Positions 33,086 to 45,448 are shown, counted from the stretch's first letter. The stretch is DNA of 64,000 nucleotides from Hygrophila difformis (GCA_030278955.1 JAOANR010000003.1:57963628-58027627); one strand, 5' to 3'. The notes: generated from the letters alone by a model not told the origin. Numbers and translations: made by a program.

Positions 33086-34344
33086 CGTGCAGAATAATCC
33101 CACCATTTTCAAGCAATCATCTCAAGAATAGGTTTAACCGAGAGGTATTAAATTACTTCTGGGAAGAACCTTATCTCTTTAAGCACTGCGCCAATTCAAT
33201 AATCAGGCGACGTGTGACTGAGCATGAAGCCTATCAAATCGTCAGAAAATGCCATGAATCAGAGTATGGGGGTCACAACGGTCCCACTAGAACGGCCCAC
33301 AAGGTCCTCGAGTGTGGATTCTATTGGCCTCACATCTATGAGGATTGCAGAACATTTGTGAAAGCTTGCGACAGATGCCAAAGATTAGGAAACATTTCCA
33401 AGAGGGATGAAATGCCTTAGAAAGGAATTCTCACTCTTGAGATTTTCGATGTTTGGGGCATTGACTTCATGGGACCGTTTCCACCATCTGGTCGAAATCA
33501 GTATATCTTGGTAGCTGTCGATTACGTGTCCAAATGGGTTGAGGCTGTCGCATTACCAACCAATGATGGTAGCCAAGTCATAAAGTTCCTCAAGAACAAC
33601 ATTTTTAATCGATTTGGCATACCTAGGGTGATAATATCTGATGGAGGAACACATTTTTTTAATAAATCCTTTGAGAACCTTATGCTTAAAGCTGGAATCC
33701 TCCATAAGATAGGCACGCCTTAACATTCCCAGACAAGTGGTCAAGTCGAGATATACAATCACGAGATCAAACATATACTCGAAGCCACTGTCGGGAGAAC
33801 CCGTAAGGATTGGGCACGTAAGCTCAATGATGCTCTATGGGCATATCGTACAGCTTATAAGACTCCCATTGGGATGTCTCCATATAGGCTTGTCTTCGGA
33901 AAAGCTTGTCATTTGCCCGTAGAGTTAGAGCATAAAGCTTACTGGGCCGTCAAAATGCTTAATTTTGACCTAAGAGTCGCTCAGGGCAAGCGCAAGTTAT
34001 TCCTCAATGAAATTGAGGAAATACGAGCGCAAGCTTACGAGAGCTCGCGGATTTATAAAGAGCGGACCCAGAAGTTACACGATCGCCGGATCAAGCCTAA
34101 GCACTTTTATATTGGTCAAAATGTATTGCTATTCAATTCTAGGTTGAAGCTGTTCCCCGAAAAGCTGAAATCTAGATGGGAAGGACCATATGAAGTGTTA
34201 GAGGTGTTTGAAAGTGGAGTCGTCAGGATCCGAACTGACAAGGGCAACATAGTGGTGAATGGGCACCGACTAAAGGAGTATCTCGGACAGTTTGAGCCTA
34301 AAAAGGAGATCCAACATGTGACGGAACCGACTTATAAAAAATGA
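33058..34344 (+). pseudogene. Integrase of element A
   Basis: One frame throughout, cut by TAG at 33418-33420 and TAA at 33721-33723. The HHCC zinc finger reads CHESEYGGHNG...CDRCQ. The catalytic core has [15 protein letters not shown] and the [13 protein letters not shown] segment with its Glu. The C-terminal part ([14 protein letters not shown]) is a non-chromodomain tail. It would join cDNA to host DNA. The overlap with the RNase H ORF reflects a frame shift near 33060. Confidence 0.88.
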
Positions 34345-34472
34345 AAATGCAAAAAGAAGTCTAGCTGTAGACCATAATTCACAGCGCTTCCGAGAGGCAA
34401 GCCGAGTTTATTTTATCTGTGATTTTATTTTGTTTTATTTAATCGTATCTCACTATCCAAAAATCAATTAAA

Positions 34473-34508
34473 CATTTAGAGTACCAAGACTCTAAATGTG
34501 AGGATGTT
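34473..34508 (+). other. Conserved hairpin plus PPT-like motif after integrase
   Basis: ACATTTAGAGT and ACTCTAAATGT form an 11-bp stem with a 6-base loop, followed by GAGGATGTTGAT. The stem's 3' half and this tail together read AAATGTGAGGATGTTGAT, the same sequence that precedes the 3' LTR at 42791. The block is also kept in element D (minus strand, about 58602-58640). A central polypurine-like primer or RNA-end signal is possible. Confidence 0.6.
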
Positions 34509-34871
34509 GATATTTGGAAAAAAACTGATATTTTTATCTGCTTTGGTTTTGCAGGAATTTGAGGAACCAACAAAAAGAAAAATTAAAGCTGCAAAACAGG
34601 TTCCCGGTTGAATTGGTTCTACATCTAAATGAAATTATTCCCGGAAATTAAAGCAATTTAAAATCCGGAATAAATTTTATAAGAATGTAGGATTGATTCA
34701 ACCTAATCTATGCAAATTAATAAATGCTGTAAATACTTAATTCTGTAAGCCCATAATCTGTTATAAGTGAAAATAATGTGGACTAAAATTTCTAGGTCCA
34801 TAGTAATAAAGAATGGACCAAAGCACAATTGCACCCCGGGCCCAGTCCATTAATTTTGAACGCACAGGCCA

Positions 34872-35263
34872 TGACGCTGAACCTAAGTGTTGACGCCAAC
34901 CTTTGGCGTCAAACATTTGGTTGGCGTCATGGTCAGCATTCTAGTCCGGTTGGAGAGAATGACGCTGAACCCTCCGAAATGACGACAAAGCTTTGGCGTC
35001 ATGAGGAGCCTTTGACGTCAAACACTCAACCCAGCTCTCTCTAATGACGCACAACCCTCGAATGACGCCAACCTTTGGCGTCATGAGAGGAGTTCCACGT
35101 CAACCAGCCAAACCTCCTCATGACTCAAACCTTCAGGGATGACGCCAACCGTTGGCGTCATGCCCCTTGTTTGACGTCAAGGATCCCCCATCCTCTTACC
35201 GCCTAATGACGCAGAACCCTTTGACGCCAACCTTTGGCGTCATACCTACGGGTTCCGCGTCAT
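34872..35263 (+). repeat. Family-A palindromic word array 3, upstream of ORF3 promoter
   Basis: The family-A words return outside the LTR, about 530 bp after the integrase stop. They include near-perfect palindromes such as GACGCCAACCTTTGGCGTC (three sites), plus TTTGACGTCAA and TTCCGCGTCATT. The array ends 18 bp before the TTTTAAAA box of the internal promoter. Confidence 0.82.
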
Positions 35264-35280
35264 TCTTTCTCTCTCCTCCC

Positions 35281-35450
35281 TTTTAAAACCCCTTTCGACC
35301 TTTCTTCTTCCCCACTTCGTCCCAACACTTAGAAAATTTTCAAATTCTCTCGAACTCAAACCCTTATTCCCGGACGAACACCACGTGTTCTTCGCACAAT
35401 TTCCCCACCCATTTCCAGTTGAAACTCTGCTCAATTTTCGCGAACCACCA
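35281..35450 (+). promoter_or_regulatory. Putative internal promoter and leader of ORF3 in element A
   Basis: A TATA-like TTTTAAAA (35281-35288) is followed by a C/T-rich leader and the ORF3 start ATG at 35451, about 163 bp on. Element D has a canonical TATAAATA at the equivalent place (57864-57871), 154 bp from its ATG. The A box is degenerate, so the call rests on the comparison. Confidence 0.6.
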
Positions 35451-35491
35451 ATGGAACCCTCATCATCATCTCCGAAGAAAGCCGAGCCCTG
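35451..35491 (+). CDS. ORF3 exon 1 of element A (41 nt)
   Basis: ATG followed by 12 more codons rich in Ser, Pro and Lys (MEPSSSSPKKAEP), ending CCCTG/GTAAGC, a good donor. The last two bases (TG) are completed by G at the start of exon 2 to give Trp. Element D has the same arrangement, with MASPSSSATEKP then CCCTG/GTAAGT. That independent match is the main support. Confidence 0.72.
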
Positions 35492-37005
35492 GTAAGCGAT
35501 ATCTTGTCCGATTCTCGCGCACCCATTCCACTGTTCTCGCGATTTTGGGGATTTTTATGTTCTGATTCTCGATAATGTGTTAGTAGGTTTCCATGTGCTC
35601 TTTTTCACTTAGTTGGGTTTGATTTTGGGGATTGTATGCTTGGGGCATTCTGTTTTGTCATTACTTGGGTGTTGGGGGTGTCGACCGATCATGATTTGGG
35701 ATGGGGGTGATGTTTTTTTGGATTCGGAGGATTAGGGATGGTCAGCATAGTATGGGCATGCGATTTTTTTGAATGTAGGATATTTGGAGAACTTGGGCAG
35801 AAACTTAGGGCTTAGACAGGGACAGTCCGCCATTTTATTTTAGATGATAAGCTTCTGGGGTTCTAGGGAGACTGTCCATTGTTGTTCTCAAATTTTTCTT
35901 GATTTGCAGTCCTTGTTTGATTTAGAAACTAATGAGCATTTTGGTTGTTTTTGAATAGCTCGATGTTGTTGGTTGTCTTTAGTAAGTTCTGTGATTGAGA
36001 AGCATGTCCTGTGATCTAGAATAGGGAGCATGTTAGCAGTTTGAACCTAGTTTGGTAAGATATTTGAGCATGATATTTTGTAGGAATTGAAGCATGAGTG
36101 GGTGTTTGATTCTCTGTTCTAGCTAGGATTAAAGCATGATCCTGTGATAATTTGGTACTGTGTTCATCTTGTTTGCATGCCAATTGTTCATTTAATGCTA
36201 TTCCCTTGTTTGGCATGACTGAGTTTTGATGGTTGTAATCTGCATAAAGGTGGTGTATGGCTTTTTATAGCAGTTACCAGTGCACACCAATTCCCTTTTC
36301 CCCTGTATCACTTTTTCATAAAAAGACAAAAAGTTTGGTAAGGAATAAAAAATGACTTGTGTTTTTTGTTCCCAATGGAACTAAAGTGTGAGTTAAATAG
36401 CAGTATTTTTGTCACCCAACTGTTATCCTTTTCAAAAATCCAAAAATGGGGCCACACACACCCCATTTTTCATTTAATAAATCAAGTCAACCTTTTCAAA
36501 ATTAAAAATAGTGTTTGCAAATTTTTGGGAATGTTTTAACTATCCAAAACAGTCCAAGCAGTCCGAAAATAGCAAATCCATTATGCCACGTCTCCAATGC
36601 ACATTCCAAATTCGAGCTTTCATTCCATTTGTCTCATCACATCCCATCTTCAACAAGTGCCTCGAACTTGTTTAATAAAATTGAGAAAATCGAACTTTCG
36701 GGCCCAATGGCCCATTAAAAAGAGTTTTGGTCCAATGACCATTGTATATTTCTCTTTTTGGACTCAATAGTCCAAATCAAAAATAGTTTTAGGTCCAATG
36801 ACCTAACTTTTTAATAAATTAGTGTTATTTATATTTGTAGTTGTACACATTGCCACTTTTACCTCATAATAAAATTCAAGAATAATCAAATAAATCACAT
36901 TTCGAGCAAGGCTTAAAATGTGAGGATGTTGATTTTTAACTTGAAAGAGTTTCTGAAAAATCTCATAAAAACTTGATTGGAATTAATACTCTCTATATTT
37001 TTCAG
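35492..37005 (+). other. ORF3 intron of element A (1,514 bp)
   Basis: GTAAGC donor to TATATTTTTCAG acceptor (AG at 37004-37005), phase 2, T-rich. It contains a second copy of the AAATGTGAGGATGTTGAT motif (36914-36935) close to the acceptor. No gene is seen. The corresponding intron in element D is 1,545 bp. Confidence 0.7.
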
Positions 37006-40000
37006 GAATGAGAAGGTTATTAAGTCAGCCATTGGGCTGCCTGACTGTACTCTGCAACAGGCAGCAATAGAGGCTTCTACGGACAAAATTCAGATAAAGA
37101 AGATCAGGGATGCCTTGACAAGCGAATATAAGGTCCCGTTGGATCACACAACCGAGGCCGAATTGGAACTAAGGCAAGGATGGGATGTGAATATTGCACT
37201 AGCAGAAAGATCTACTGTTCTCACAACCATTGAACGAGACTTTTTGCACCACATGCTGAAATTTTGGAATCTAATGATGGACCATGCGCCGAATAACTCC
37301 ATAATGACCCCAGCAGTCCACCTGGAGCGGATTACACTGAAATTCCAAATACACAAAGCAACATGGGAGCGTCATTTAGAGAATGGAACAGTGGGAATAG
37401 CAATTTCGAATTACGACATACTCATCCCCGATCAGCCAATAGACCCACAAGTGAGACTGCAGTTTGTGGAAAAGCCCTTGGATGTAAGTCGGGTACTGGG
37501 AAAGGGGGCCATAATGATGCATGAAGCTTTCCCCTGCATTTGGAACCCGCACCTGTTTGATAACATGGGTACGGAGGAGCAAAGATGGGTGACTATTCAG
37601 GTCCGTAGGAGGCATAGAGAACTGAGTTACAACTTGTTTCACAAGTTAAAGAAAACAGAAGAGTATAACGCTGAAAGAGACTCAACTATATTGAATAAAT
37701 TCAGGGAAGAAATTAATGCTGCCCGACATGAATGGCATCAATTGACATATCTGTGGGGAAAGGGTAGAGGGCTGATCATGCAAGAACAATTGGATAAAGG
37801 ACTGGTCCTGCCGGAAGAGGATAATTTTGAGGAGATCTTTGTGAACAAACGAGTCGGTCAGGAAGGGATAACTGAAAAAGGAACTGATGTAGATCCTAAA
37901 TTTCCTGAGCACATCAGAATTCTGAGAGAAAAAATGATCTATGAGATAAGGCACAGGAAATGGTCAGTACTGAAAAAGGATGCAAGACAATATAGATTGA
38001 TGACCAAGGCTGAGGCAGAAGAATATTTGAAATATGATCTGGCACAGGACATGTCCTACTTGAAGGAAGCCTTGGAAAGGGATATGGTGGGCGCCATGAT
38101 AGAGCGTTATAGAACCTCATATCTCGAACTCCTTATGGAAATGGATAAAGAGGCCTTAGACTATGGAAATACCGGGAATAAGGCGAAGATCATGCGCTAT
38201 AACCACAAACTTAGAAGCCTAATCTGCAACTGGATCAAGGGAGCATGGGAATTGAAACTGGTAAGGATCACCAATCCGGGATTTGTGAAAGATTATTTGA
38301 GATATGCACACAAGCAGTTTGGGACGCAAGAGGCAGAGGGAGAAGAGCCTGATATTCTAATCAACCAGTATACTGCTAGGGCATCTCCACCTCAAATTTT
38401 TACTCAACAAGAGCAAGAGCCGCAGCAACAACCTGAGCCTAAGGATCAGCCTGTTATCCCTGAGAAAACTGAGCAAGTGCAAACTAGAAAAAGGCTAGTT
38501 AAGTTAGCAGAAAAGGAAAAAAAGTGGACGGGCACCGGAACCAAAAGTTGTAATTAAAGAGCCTAAACCACAGTCTAAGAAAACAGTTGAGCCGGCTAAT
38601 CCTGCAGATAAAGGCAAAGCGAAAATGCCACCGCCGCCTCCGAAGAAGAAAGATCAGATTGCTTTTGATGCTGAAATGGCCAGGAAAATGCAAGAAGAAG
38701 AAAATGCAACGGCAGGTATGCAAGAACAATCTGCTGAAGAGAGACCTGCCAATGAGGCCGAAATAAGGGCAAGGATTAAAAGAGAGGAAAAGGCGATGCA
38801 GGAGGCCGAAATGAGGAAAAACATTCAGTTAACAAAAGATGGGGAAGCTGCCCGGAAGCTTGAGGCTGAGCTTGAATCAAAGAAGGGGGATGAAGCTGAG
38901 AAGGTCGAGGAGCAAACACTTGAAAGATTTAAAAAAGTAAAGATAGAGAAAGAGGAGGAAATGAAAAAACAGCGGGCTGAACAGCATAAGGAAAAAACTG
39001 CCCATGCTAAGCCAATAGAGGAGATAGAGGATGAAGAGCTGCAAGTGCTGGATGCTATGCCTGAAACAAGACCTCCTGCCAGAGAAGACCCTCATCCTTA
39101 TGCACACTTAAATCAAGAGCAAAGAGCTGAAGAATTCCGAACATTTTTCAACAAAAAGGATGACCCCTTATGGGCGGCATACTTGGCTGAACAAGAACAA
39201 TACAGGAAAAGGAAACCAGAGGGACAAGTTCAGCAGGCTGGAATAGAAGCATCGCAAGCATCAATTGATCCAGCTGCACTTGCCAGCATTATGAAAGATA
39301 CACCAGTCGAGCAGGCGATAGTGCCATTCTTTAAAGAAAATATCCAGGAAATTGTAAATGAAGCGGTGCATGAACAATCAAGTAGACGGGAGGAGGTATC
39401 AACTAACGTTGATGACCCTTACTACCCTATTATAGATTTTTATATTCCAGAATCTTGTGAACTCAATGTTGTAAACAATGTAATTATACAGGAGGCATTT
39501 GAAGGAAATATGGAGGTGGAGGGAACGCAACAGAATGAGCTTGTGCGTGAAGCAGAAATGAATGAGCCAATCAGTCAAGATGATGACCCGACTGACTGGC
39601 ATACCAGTGAAGATGAACCTCAGGAATCAATTGGATCAATCAAGCCAGTCGATTTCTGGGCGGAAACCGAGGTACGCACGAGAATGGGGATTCCAACAGC
39701 ACCCGGGAAGCAACAGATCACAGCAGCTGATGTCACAGCCAAATTCGACAGCAATATTGAATGTGTTAGGGCATATGAACGGCTGCAGGAATACATCATA
39801 CCCGACAAGGGGTTTGAAGCAAATGCCCTAACACATCCAACTGTTGATTTTTGGAGGACTCAACAGGGATGGGGGGGAATTCTTGCTACATCATGGGGAA
39901 CCGGGATATGTTGAGCTCACTTGAGAATTCTACGTGAATATCAATGTGGATGAGAGAACAACCTGGGTACGGAGACATACTATAGACTTCTCCTCGTAGT

Positions 40001-41173
40001 GCTTAAACAGGTTTCTCGGTACACCTGATCACCCCACTGAGATCCCGAAAGACGAACTCTTCTGCAAGCGAGGCAAAACTACAAGAAGAAACACCTATCG
40101 TGCCATTGCAAATAGCCTAACCAAGAGGCCTACCACTGTAAACACCTTCCAAGCTTCAGAGCTCAAGGTAGAATTCATGCCCACTTATGAATTCTATATG
40201 GCAAAGATCAAGCCAAGTACGCACCCCCAAACCACTTCAGACAGTATATTAATGGGGATGGCGAAACTCTGGCATGGAATGAAACTGAATGCAGGGGAGC
40301 ACATCTTCGAGGTCATCACCTCTAGGCTCCCAATGAAGCAAGCACTCTGCTACCCCAATCTGATTAGAAGAATTTGCATTGATCAAGGCCTAGATATTGA
40401 GGTGTTTACAGGGCAGAAAATAGTGGTTATGGACCCCCCCCCCCCCATCCAAGTGCCGTACATGCTAAGCCAAGAAAGGATTCAATATGCACTTCCACCG
40501 CTGCCTGCTGATTCTGGAGTTCAGTCATCGCATATATCTGGTGATTCAGCACCATCTCGAGCTAGACCAGAAATGCCATCTCCTGCTCCTAAGAGAAGAA
40601 GAAAAACAGCTAAGACTGGAGCGGAATCTTCCAGGGCTCGTACTGAAGTTCCACAAGTTGAACAGCCCGAGGGAGCAGAGCATCAAGCTGAAGAAGAAGA
40701 CATTCCTGCTCCAGCACCATCTCAACCTGCCGCAGTACCATCTCAAGAGCCTCCTCCACGAAGTCAAAATGTTTCTCAGTTTCCTGCTTATTCCCAAGCA
40801 CTTGAAATGATGAGCCAGATGAGTCAAGTCTATGCTCCAAGGAATGAAATCGATGACTGATGTCATAATGTCAAGTCATGAGGAACAGCGAAAGAGGGCA
40901 GAAGAAGAACGGCAAGAGCGTAGGAGAGAAAATGAAGAAAAGAGGAAAGAAAAATTGGAGAGGGAGAGGAACGATGAAGAATTCAGAAAATTGATGCTGG
41001 AAAGGGAAGAGAGAATGCACAGAGAACGACAAAAGAGTGAAGAGCGAAACCGGAAAATGATAGAATCACTTTTCCAGAGCCAAAATCAGGTCCTGCAAGC
41101 TTTGCTCAAGAAGATTCCTGATGAAGCCCGATCCTCCAAGAAATCTGATGAGAAGAAAGACGAAGATTCATGA
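37006..41173 (+). pseudogene. ORF3 exon 2 of element A (env-position ORF, function unknown)
   Basis: It encodes about 1,380 residues once frame breaks are ignored. Pieces: 37006-38557 (N-terminal alpha-helical domain), 38625-39914 (PPPPPKKKDQIAFDAEMARKMQEEEN and a long Glu/Lys coiled coil, then the WHTSEDE motif), 40177-40860 (YEFYMAKIKPSTHP domain, then a basic KRRRKTAK patch) and 40832-41173 (a highly charged coiled coil of EERxRR repeats). The third piece, with ELTREFYVN, resembles the putative plant transposon protein domain of Athila ORFs. Frame shifts lie in an A-run near 38520, a G-run near 39872 and close to 40840. It sits where env would be, but I see no signal peptide, membrane segment or glycosylation-rich ectodomain. 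Element D carries a divergent homologue. Confidence 0.75.
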
Positions 41174-42804
41174 TTTTATCATTTGCGAGCTTAACTGTAC
41201 ACATCATATAAGAGAATTTCAATCATTTGTGCAAGTTCAATCTTTATTGCATGAAATCTCTTGTAATTGATGTAATTACCGCTTTCATAAGGAATTTTGC
41301 AGTCCAAACAATTTTATTTTCGAAAAGATGTCTGACAGTCCGAGATGAATAAGTGACTGTCATGCCAAAAATATGTTGTTGACATACTTTGTATGTTAAC
41401 AGTGCCTCATTTACTGCTTTAAATTAAATAACCGGCAAAAAGCATTCATAAACCTGCCCTAAATTCACATATTGAATTTAGGCTTGTGATTAAATTTTCA
41501 AACTTTTAAATTGGAATAATATAATTGAAAATATGCATTAAATAAATTTCTGAGGTTTTGAGCTATAAAAATTTAATGATGCGATCAGCTTATTGGGTAA
41601 TAAATATGCATGTTGAAAATTTTGATTGAATAAATTGTTAGAATTAAGCTTTGATTAAACTTGAGAATATGTATGACATGAATTAATCCGACATTGTGAT
41701 ATTTCAGCCATGAGTCACTTTCACTCATTTATTTTTTTTGATGTGTGAATCAATTTTATTAAAGGAAACTAGAACTTGCAACTGGGACCGATTCAAGACC
41801 ATGCTATATTCCCGAAATCGAGCATATGACCGAGGCACTTAGAAAACCCAAATTTTGGCCTTCGTTTGAAATCCAAACCCAAAAATATTTTCCCTTTAGG
41901 ATTAACCAATTTGAGCCTTTAAGCCTAATTTTTCTTGAAACCGACTATATTTTCCTTACCCTTATAAAAAGACCAAAATATTCAACCCAAGTGGACAAGG
42001 ATAAATTCCATCAAAGACATTAAATTTGTGATCATCAAAAACATATAAATCGATATTCAATAAACCGATTCAAAAAAAAGAGAAAAAGAAAAGAAAAAGA
42101 AAAAGAAATATGTTGAATTCATTTCAACAAGAATAAAATTGCAATGACAAAGCAATTAGATATAGTCTAATGTCATGCAATATAAAAAGAAAAGCAAAAG
42201 AAAAAGAAGAAAAAATTGATGATCACAAGTTTTAAATAAAAATGCCAAGTCATGATGGAATAATCTCTTGTTACTTCTTAGCCCAATAAATTCCCTTTCT
42301 TACCAAATGTTACAACCGTATGCCCCGTTATAACCTTAAATAAGATCTCGGGATCTCGATTTGAAGAAATGAGCCGGTGGCGAGTTGGTCTGATTGCAAG
42401 CTTATGGGATAAATTAATTAAATTGATTTTGAGCGTTCATGATCAAACCCAATTGAGAGTGAGTGAATTTTTCCAATTCTACTATATGTGAGGCTCTGTT
42501 TCATTAAAGTTGTTCATATCATGTCTTAATTCTAATTTTTAATCGTTGCATCTTTCGAACATAATATTCATGAAGGGTTAACAGCAATATTTGATTTGTA
42601 GGCCCGATGTAGTGAGCAAGTATCATTTCATTAAACACTGCAGTCAAGGGAATTTAATACTTGTACTTTTTTATTGTCTTATCCCAATCCAAAAAGAATG
42701 TGATTAAAGAAGCCACGAAAATGAATTGAATATGCAGAGTCCGTGTTCCAAGGAACATTGACTCTGACTGCTCGGGGACGATCAGTATTAAATGTGAGGA
42801 TGTT
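41174..42804 (+). other. 3' untranslated part of element A, with PPT
   Basis: AT-rich, with no gene found. It is shared with element D (minus strand 50182-51803), including the palindrome GACATACTTTGTATGTTAAC and the CTGCTCGGGGACGATCAG block. It ends in the purine-rich AAATGTGAGGATGT directly before the 3' LTR (42805), the probable polypurine tract. Confidence 0.65.
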
Positions 42805-45099
42805 GATAATGGCCAGAAATGTCCATTATTTTCAATCCATTTCCGTGTCTGAAACGGGCATTTGATCGCATTAAGAAAGCAGTTGAATTGGACTGATTTA
42901 TGCATAATTGTAAAAATAATAAGCTGGTATGAAAAATGCATAAATATGTAATTTTATTACACATTTATGTTAGAAAAATCCAAAAACATGATAAAAGAAA
43001 AGAAAAGAAAAAGGAATGGAAAAGATGGGCAAAAGAATAAAATAGCCGGAAAAATAGCCATACTTGTCCTTTTTCTTTTCATTTTTCCTAAATACATCCC
43101 TTACTAATTTTTGGACCAAAACAGCCCGCTAGCTTTTTTAATTAAATCCTAAAACATCCTTTTCCCACTAATGCCGTATGATTAGATGACAATGCAATTT
43201 TAAATACCATGAAGGGTCGGCTGTGGGACTCTTTTAGGTCATAAATCGAATTGAAAATGCCAACTCATTGAAAAACCTTATATACCCAACTACCCAAGTA
43301 CCCATCTCCGTCAAAATCTGAATTGGAAAATGGAGGAGAAAACATACCCAAGTTCGAATAGAAGCCGATTGTAAAATGGAGACAAAGAGGATCAACTCGG
43401 TGATGCCAATCTCGTAAACTAATTGGAGCCATAGTCGCCCAAGTCGCGGAAACACCTCAGATCGATCCCCAGGTCTCTTGGTTACCTGCTGAGGGAGAAA
43501 CAGTTGCTATTCATCCTCGTTGGTGTTTCGATTGGCTTTGTTTTCTTCCTCCTCCAGTCCTCTGTGTCCCTGCTTGCGTCGTCTCAGACGGGTGCCGATC
43601 CACGCTCGCGCGGTTTGTCTTCTAGGGCATCGGGATTTGGGGGCTGTATCTCGATTCCAATTTCAAGGATCATTTGAGCACTAATCTACTGTAAGCGAAT
43701 GGAGTTGGGAGAGTGCCGGTGGGGATAGGACAGAAGAGGAAATGGATTGTTTTGAGTTGTGACGGGTGGGACGGAGTTCGTCATGAACATTTGGTGGAAA
43801 AGTAGAGGTATGGTGGAAAAGGAGAGGTGTGTTTATCCAACAACAACGCTTATGCTTCTATCTTTCTGCCCTTCCTCGTTCCCAAACATTATGCTGCAAT
43901 TCTGAGAAATTTCCAAATATTATGCCCTTCTTCATAATTTCGATTGAATAATTGTTCAAAATCATGGAAAACCAAAATGTGTTGTCTTTATTTCTATCTA
44001 TGGTGTTTCTATTAGATTTAGAGTAGTGTAGTATTTGTTAAAACTCTTGTCTCCAAGTCTTTTACAATTGCAACCTAATGTAGAATTGTATAACTTCAGT
44101 ATCATTTTTTTTTCCCCTCAAGAAGGTCATGTTGTTTTATAATATTTGGAGCAAATTATGGGCATTTATTTGGATGTATCATAAAACACATCTCAGTTAG
44201 AGTTGATCATTTTTTGTCACCTGCAATTGGGTTATATAAGGTCCTTCGAATGTGTTGGCATTTTCAATTTGATCTTTGACCTAAAAGAGTGCCACTGTGG
44301 ACCCTCATAGTGATTAAAATTGCTTTGTCATCTAATTATGCCCCATTAGTGAAAAAAAAGGATGTTTTGGGATTTAACTAGAAACGCTAGCGGACTATTT
44401 GGTCCAAAAATTAGTAAGGGATGTATTTGGAAAAAATAAAAAGAAAAAGGACTACTATGGCTATTTTTCCTTAAAATAGCCCATAAAAACCTAAAAGATG
44501 GAAAAGAAAATGAAATTCCACAAAAATGCATGTTTACAGGTATGGTGCCAATCAAGGTCTTTGACGCCAAGGAATTGCGTCATAAGGAGAAGTTTGCGTC
44601 ATGAGCCAGAAACACGACTGGAAACACCCTTTGACGCCAAACAGAAGGCATGACGCCAAAGGATTGCGTCATGGGTGGAGTTCTGAGTCATTGAAGACTG
44701 AAACCAGAGGGCTTGACATCAAACAAGGCTTGACGCCAAGCAAGCTTCACGTCATTGATTCCAAGACTTCCACATCAAAGGTTGCCCAAGCAGGAGCAAC
44801 GTGTTTTCGGTCTGGGAAACTTTGATGGCAAACAAGGCTTGACGCCAGCTTGACGTCAAGAATGTTCCGCGACATGCATGAAGCGTGTTCCACGTCAACA
44901 AAGCCCATGGGCCTAGGGTTTTGTGCCTATAAATAGGGCATGATCCCAAGGTGCTGGGGGTTACACACTCTTACTTACTCTTGAAGGCATTTTCTGGAGC
45001 TGAATCACGTAGGTAGTCTTAGTTAGCTTTATTTTTTTGTATTATTTAAATTTCTGTCCATAGTCTAGTTTAATTCTTGCCAATCTTCTTTGATGTTAG
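42805..45099 (+). repeat. 3' LTR of element A, interrupted and truncated
   Basis: It matches the first ~900 bp of the 5' LTR (TGATAATGGCC start, word array about 44540-44900, TATA at 44928-44935). It differs by about 20 bp deleted after TGATCGCATT and by the 1.4-kb insertion 43048-44472. It stops at GATGTTAG (45099), where LTR C begins. The remaining ~3.6 kb of this LTR is not found in the window. Confidence 0.88.
43048..44472. mobile_element. Mutator-type element with ~170-bp terminal inverted repeats
   Basis: It starts GGAAAAATAGCCATACTTGT and ends in the matching reverse complement, CTATTTTTCCTT. The two ends agree over about 170 bp (TAAATACATCCCTTACTAAT and ATTTTTGGACCAAA blocks). The flanking direct repeat is (T)AAAATAGCC at 43038-43047 and 44472-44481. 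The uninterrupted 5' LTR shows the empty site (AAAATAGTCC). The 9-10-bp duplication and long inverted repeats indicate the Mutator superfamily. The interior (about 43220-44310) has no transposase. It includes a GC-richer stretch near 43430-43660 that does not look like transposon DNA and may be captured host sequence. Confidence 0.82.
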
Positions 45100-45448
45100 T
45101 GATAATGGCCACAAATGTCCATTATTTTCAATCCATTTCCGTGTCTGAAACGGGCATTTGATCGCATTCCGATCTTATACTAAATAAGAAAGCAGCTGAA
45201 TTGGACTGATTTATGCATAATTGTAAAAATAATAAGCTGGTATGAAAAATACATAAATATGTAATTTTATTACACATTTATGTTAGAAAAATCCAAAAAC
45301 ATGAGAAAAAGAAAAGAAAAGAAAAAGGAATGGAAAAGATGGGCAAAAGAATAAATCAGCCCACTAAAATACAAAAAGATGGGAAAAAGAAGAAAAAGGC
45401 CCACAAAAATACAAATTAGGCCCATCTGGACAGTGTCCGGAGTACCCT

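Larger units (their letters stand above)
23725..45099 (+). mobile_element. Athila-type Ty3/gypsy retrotransposon A, with nested insertions
   Basis: LTR start TGATAATGGCC at 23725, PBS of tRNA-Asp type at 28238, Athila-type gag, pol and a third ORF, and 3' LTR start at 42805. The 3' LTR carries a Mutator-type insertion (43048-44472) and is cut at 45099 by the LTR of element C. All coding regions contain several stops and frameshifts, so it is an old copy. The expected 5-bp target duplication (AGAGC at 23720-23724) cannot be confirmed, because the true 3' end is not in view. Confidence 0.9.

Noticed and set aside
38499..39107. Minus-strand ORFs rich in Phe/Leu across ORF3
   Set aside because: Shadows of the Lys/Glu-rich coiled-coil coding strand (AAG/GAA read backwards).
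42654..42941. Small ORF across the 3' LTR boundary of A
   Set aside because: Covers the PPT and LTR start; no family resemblance.
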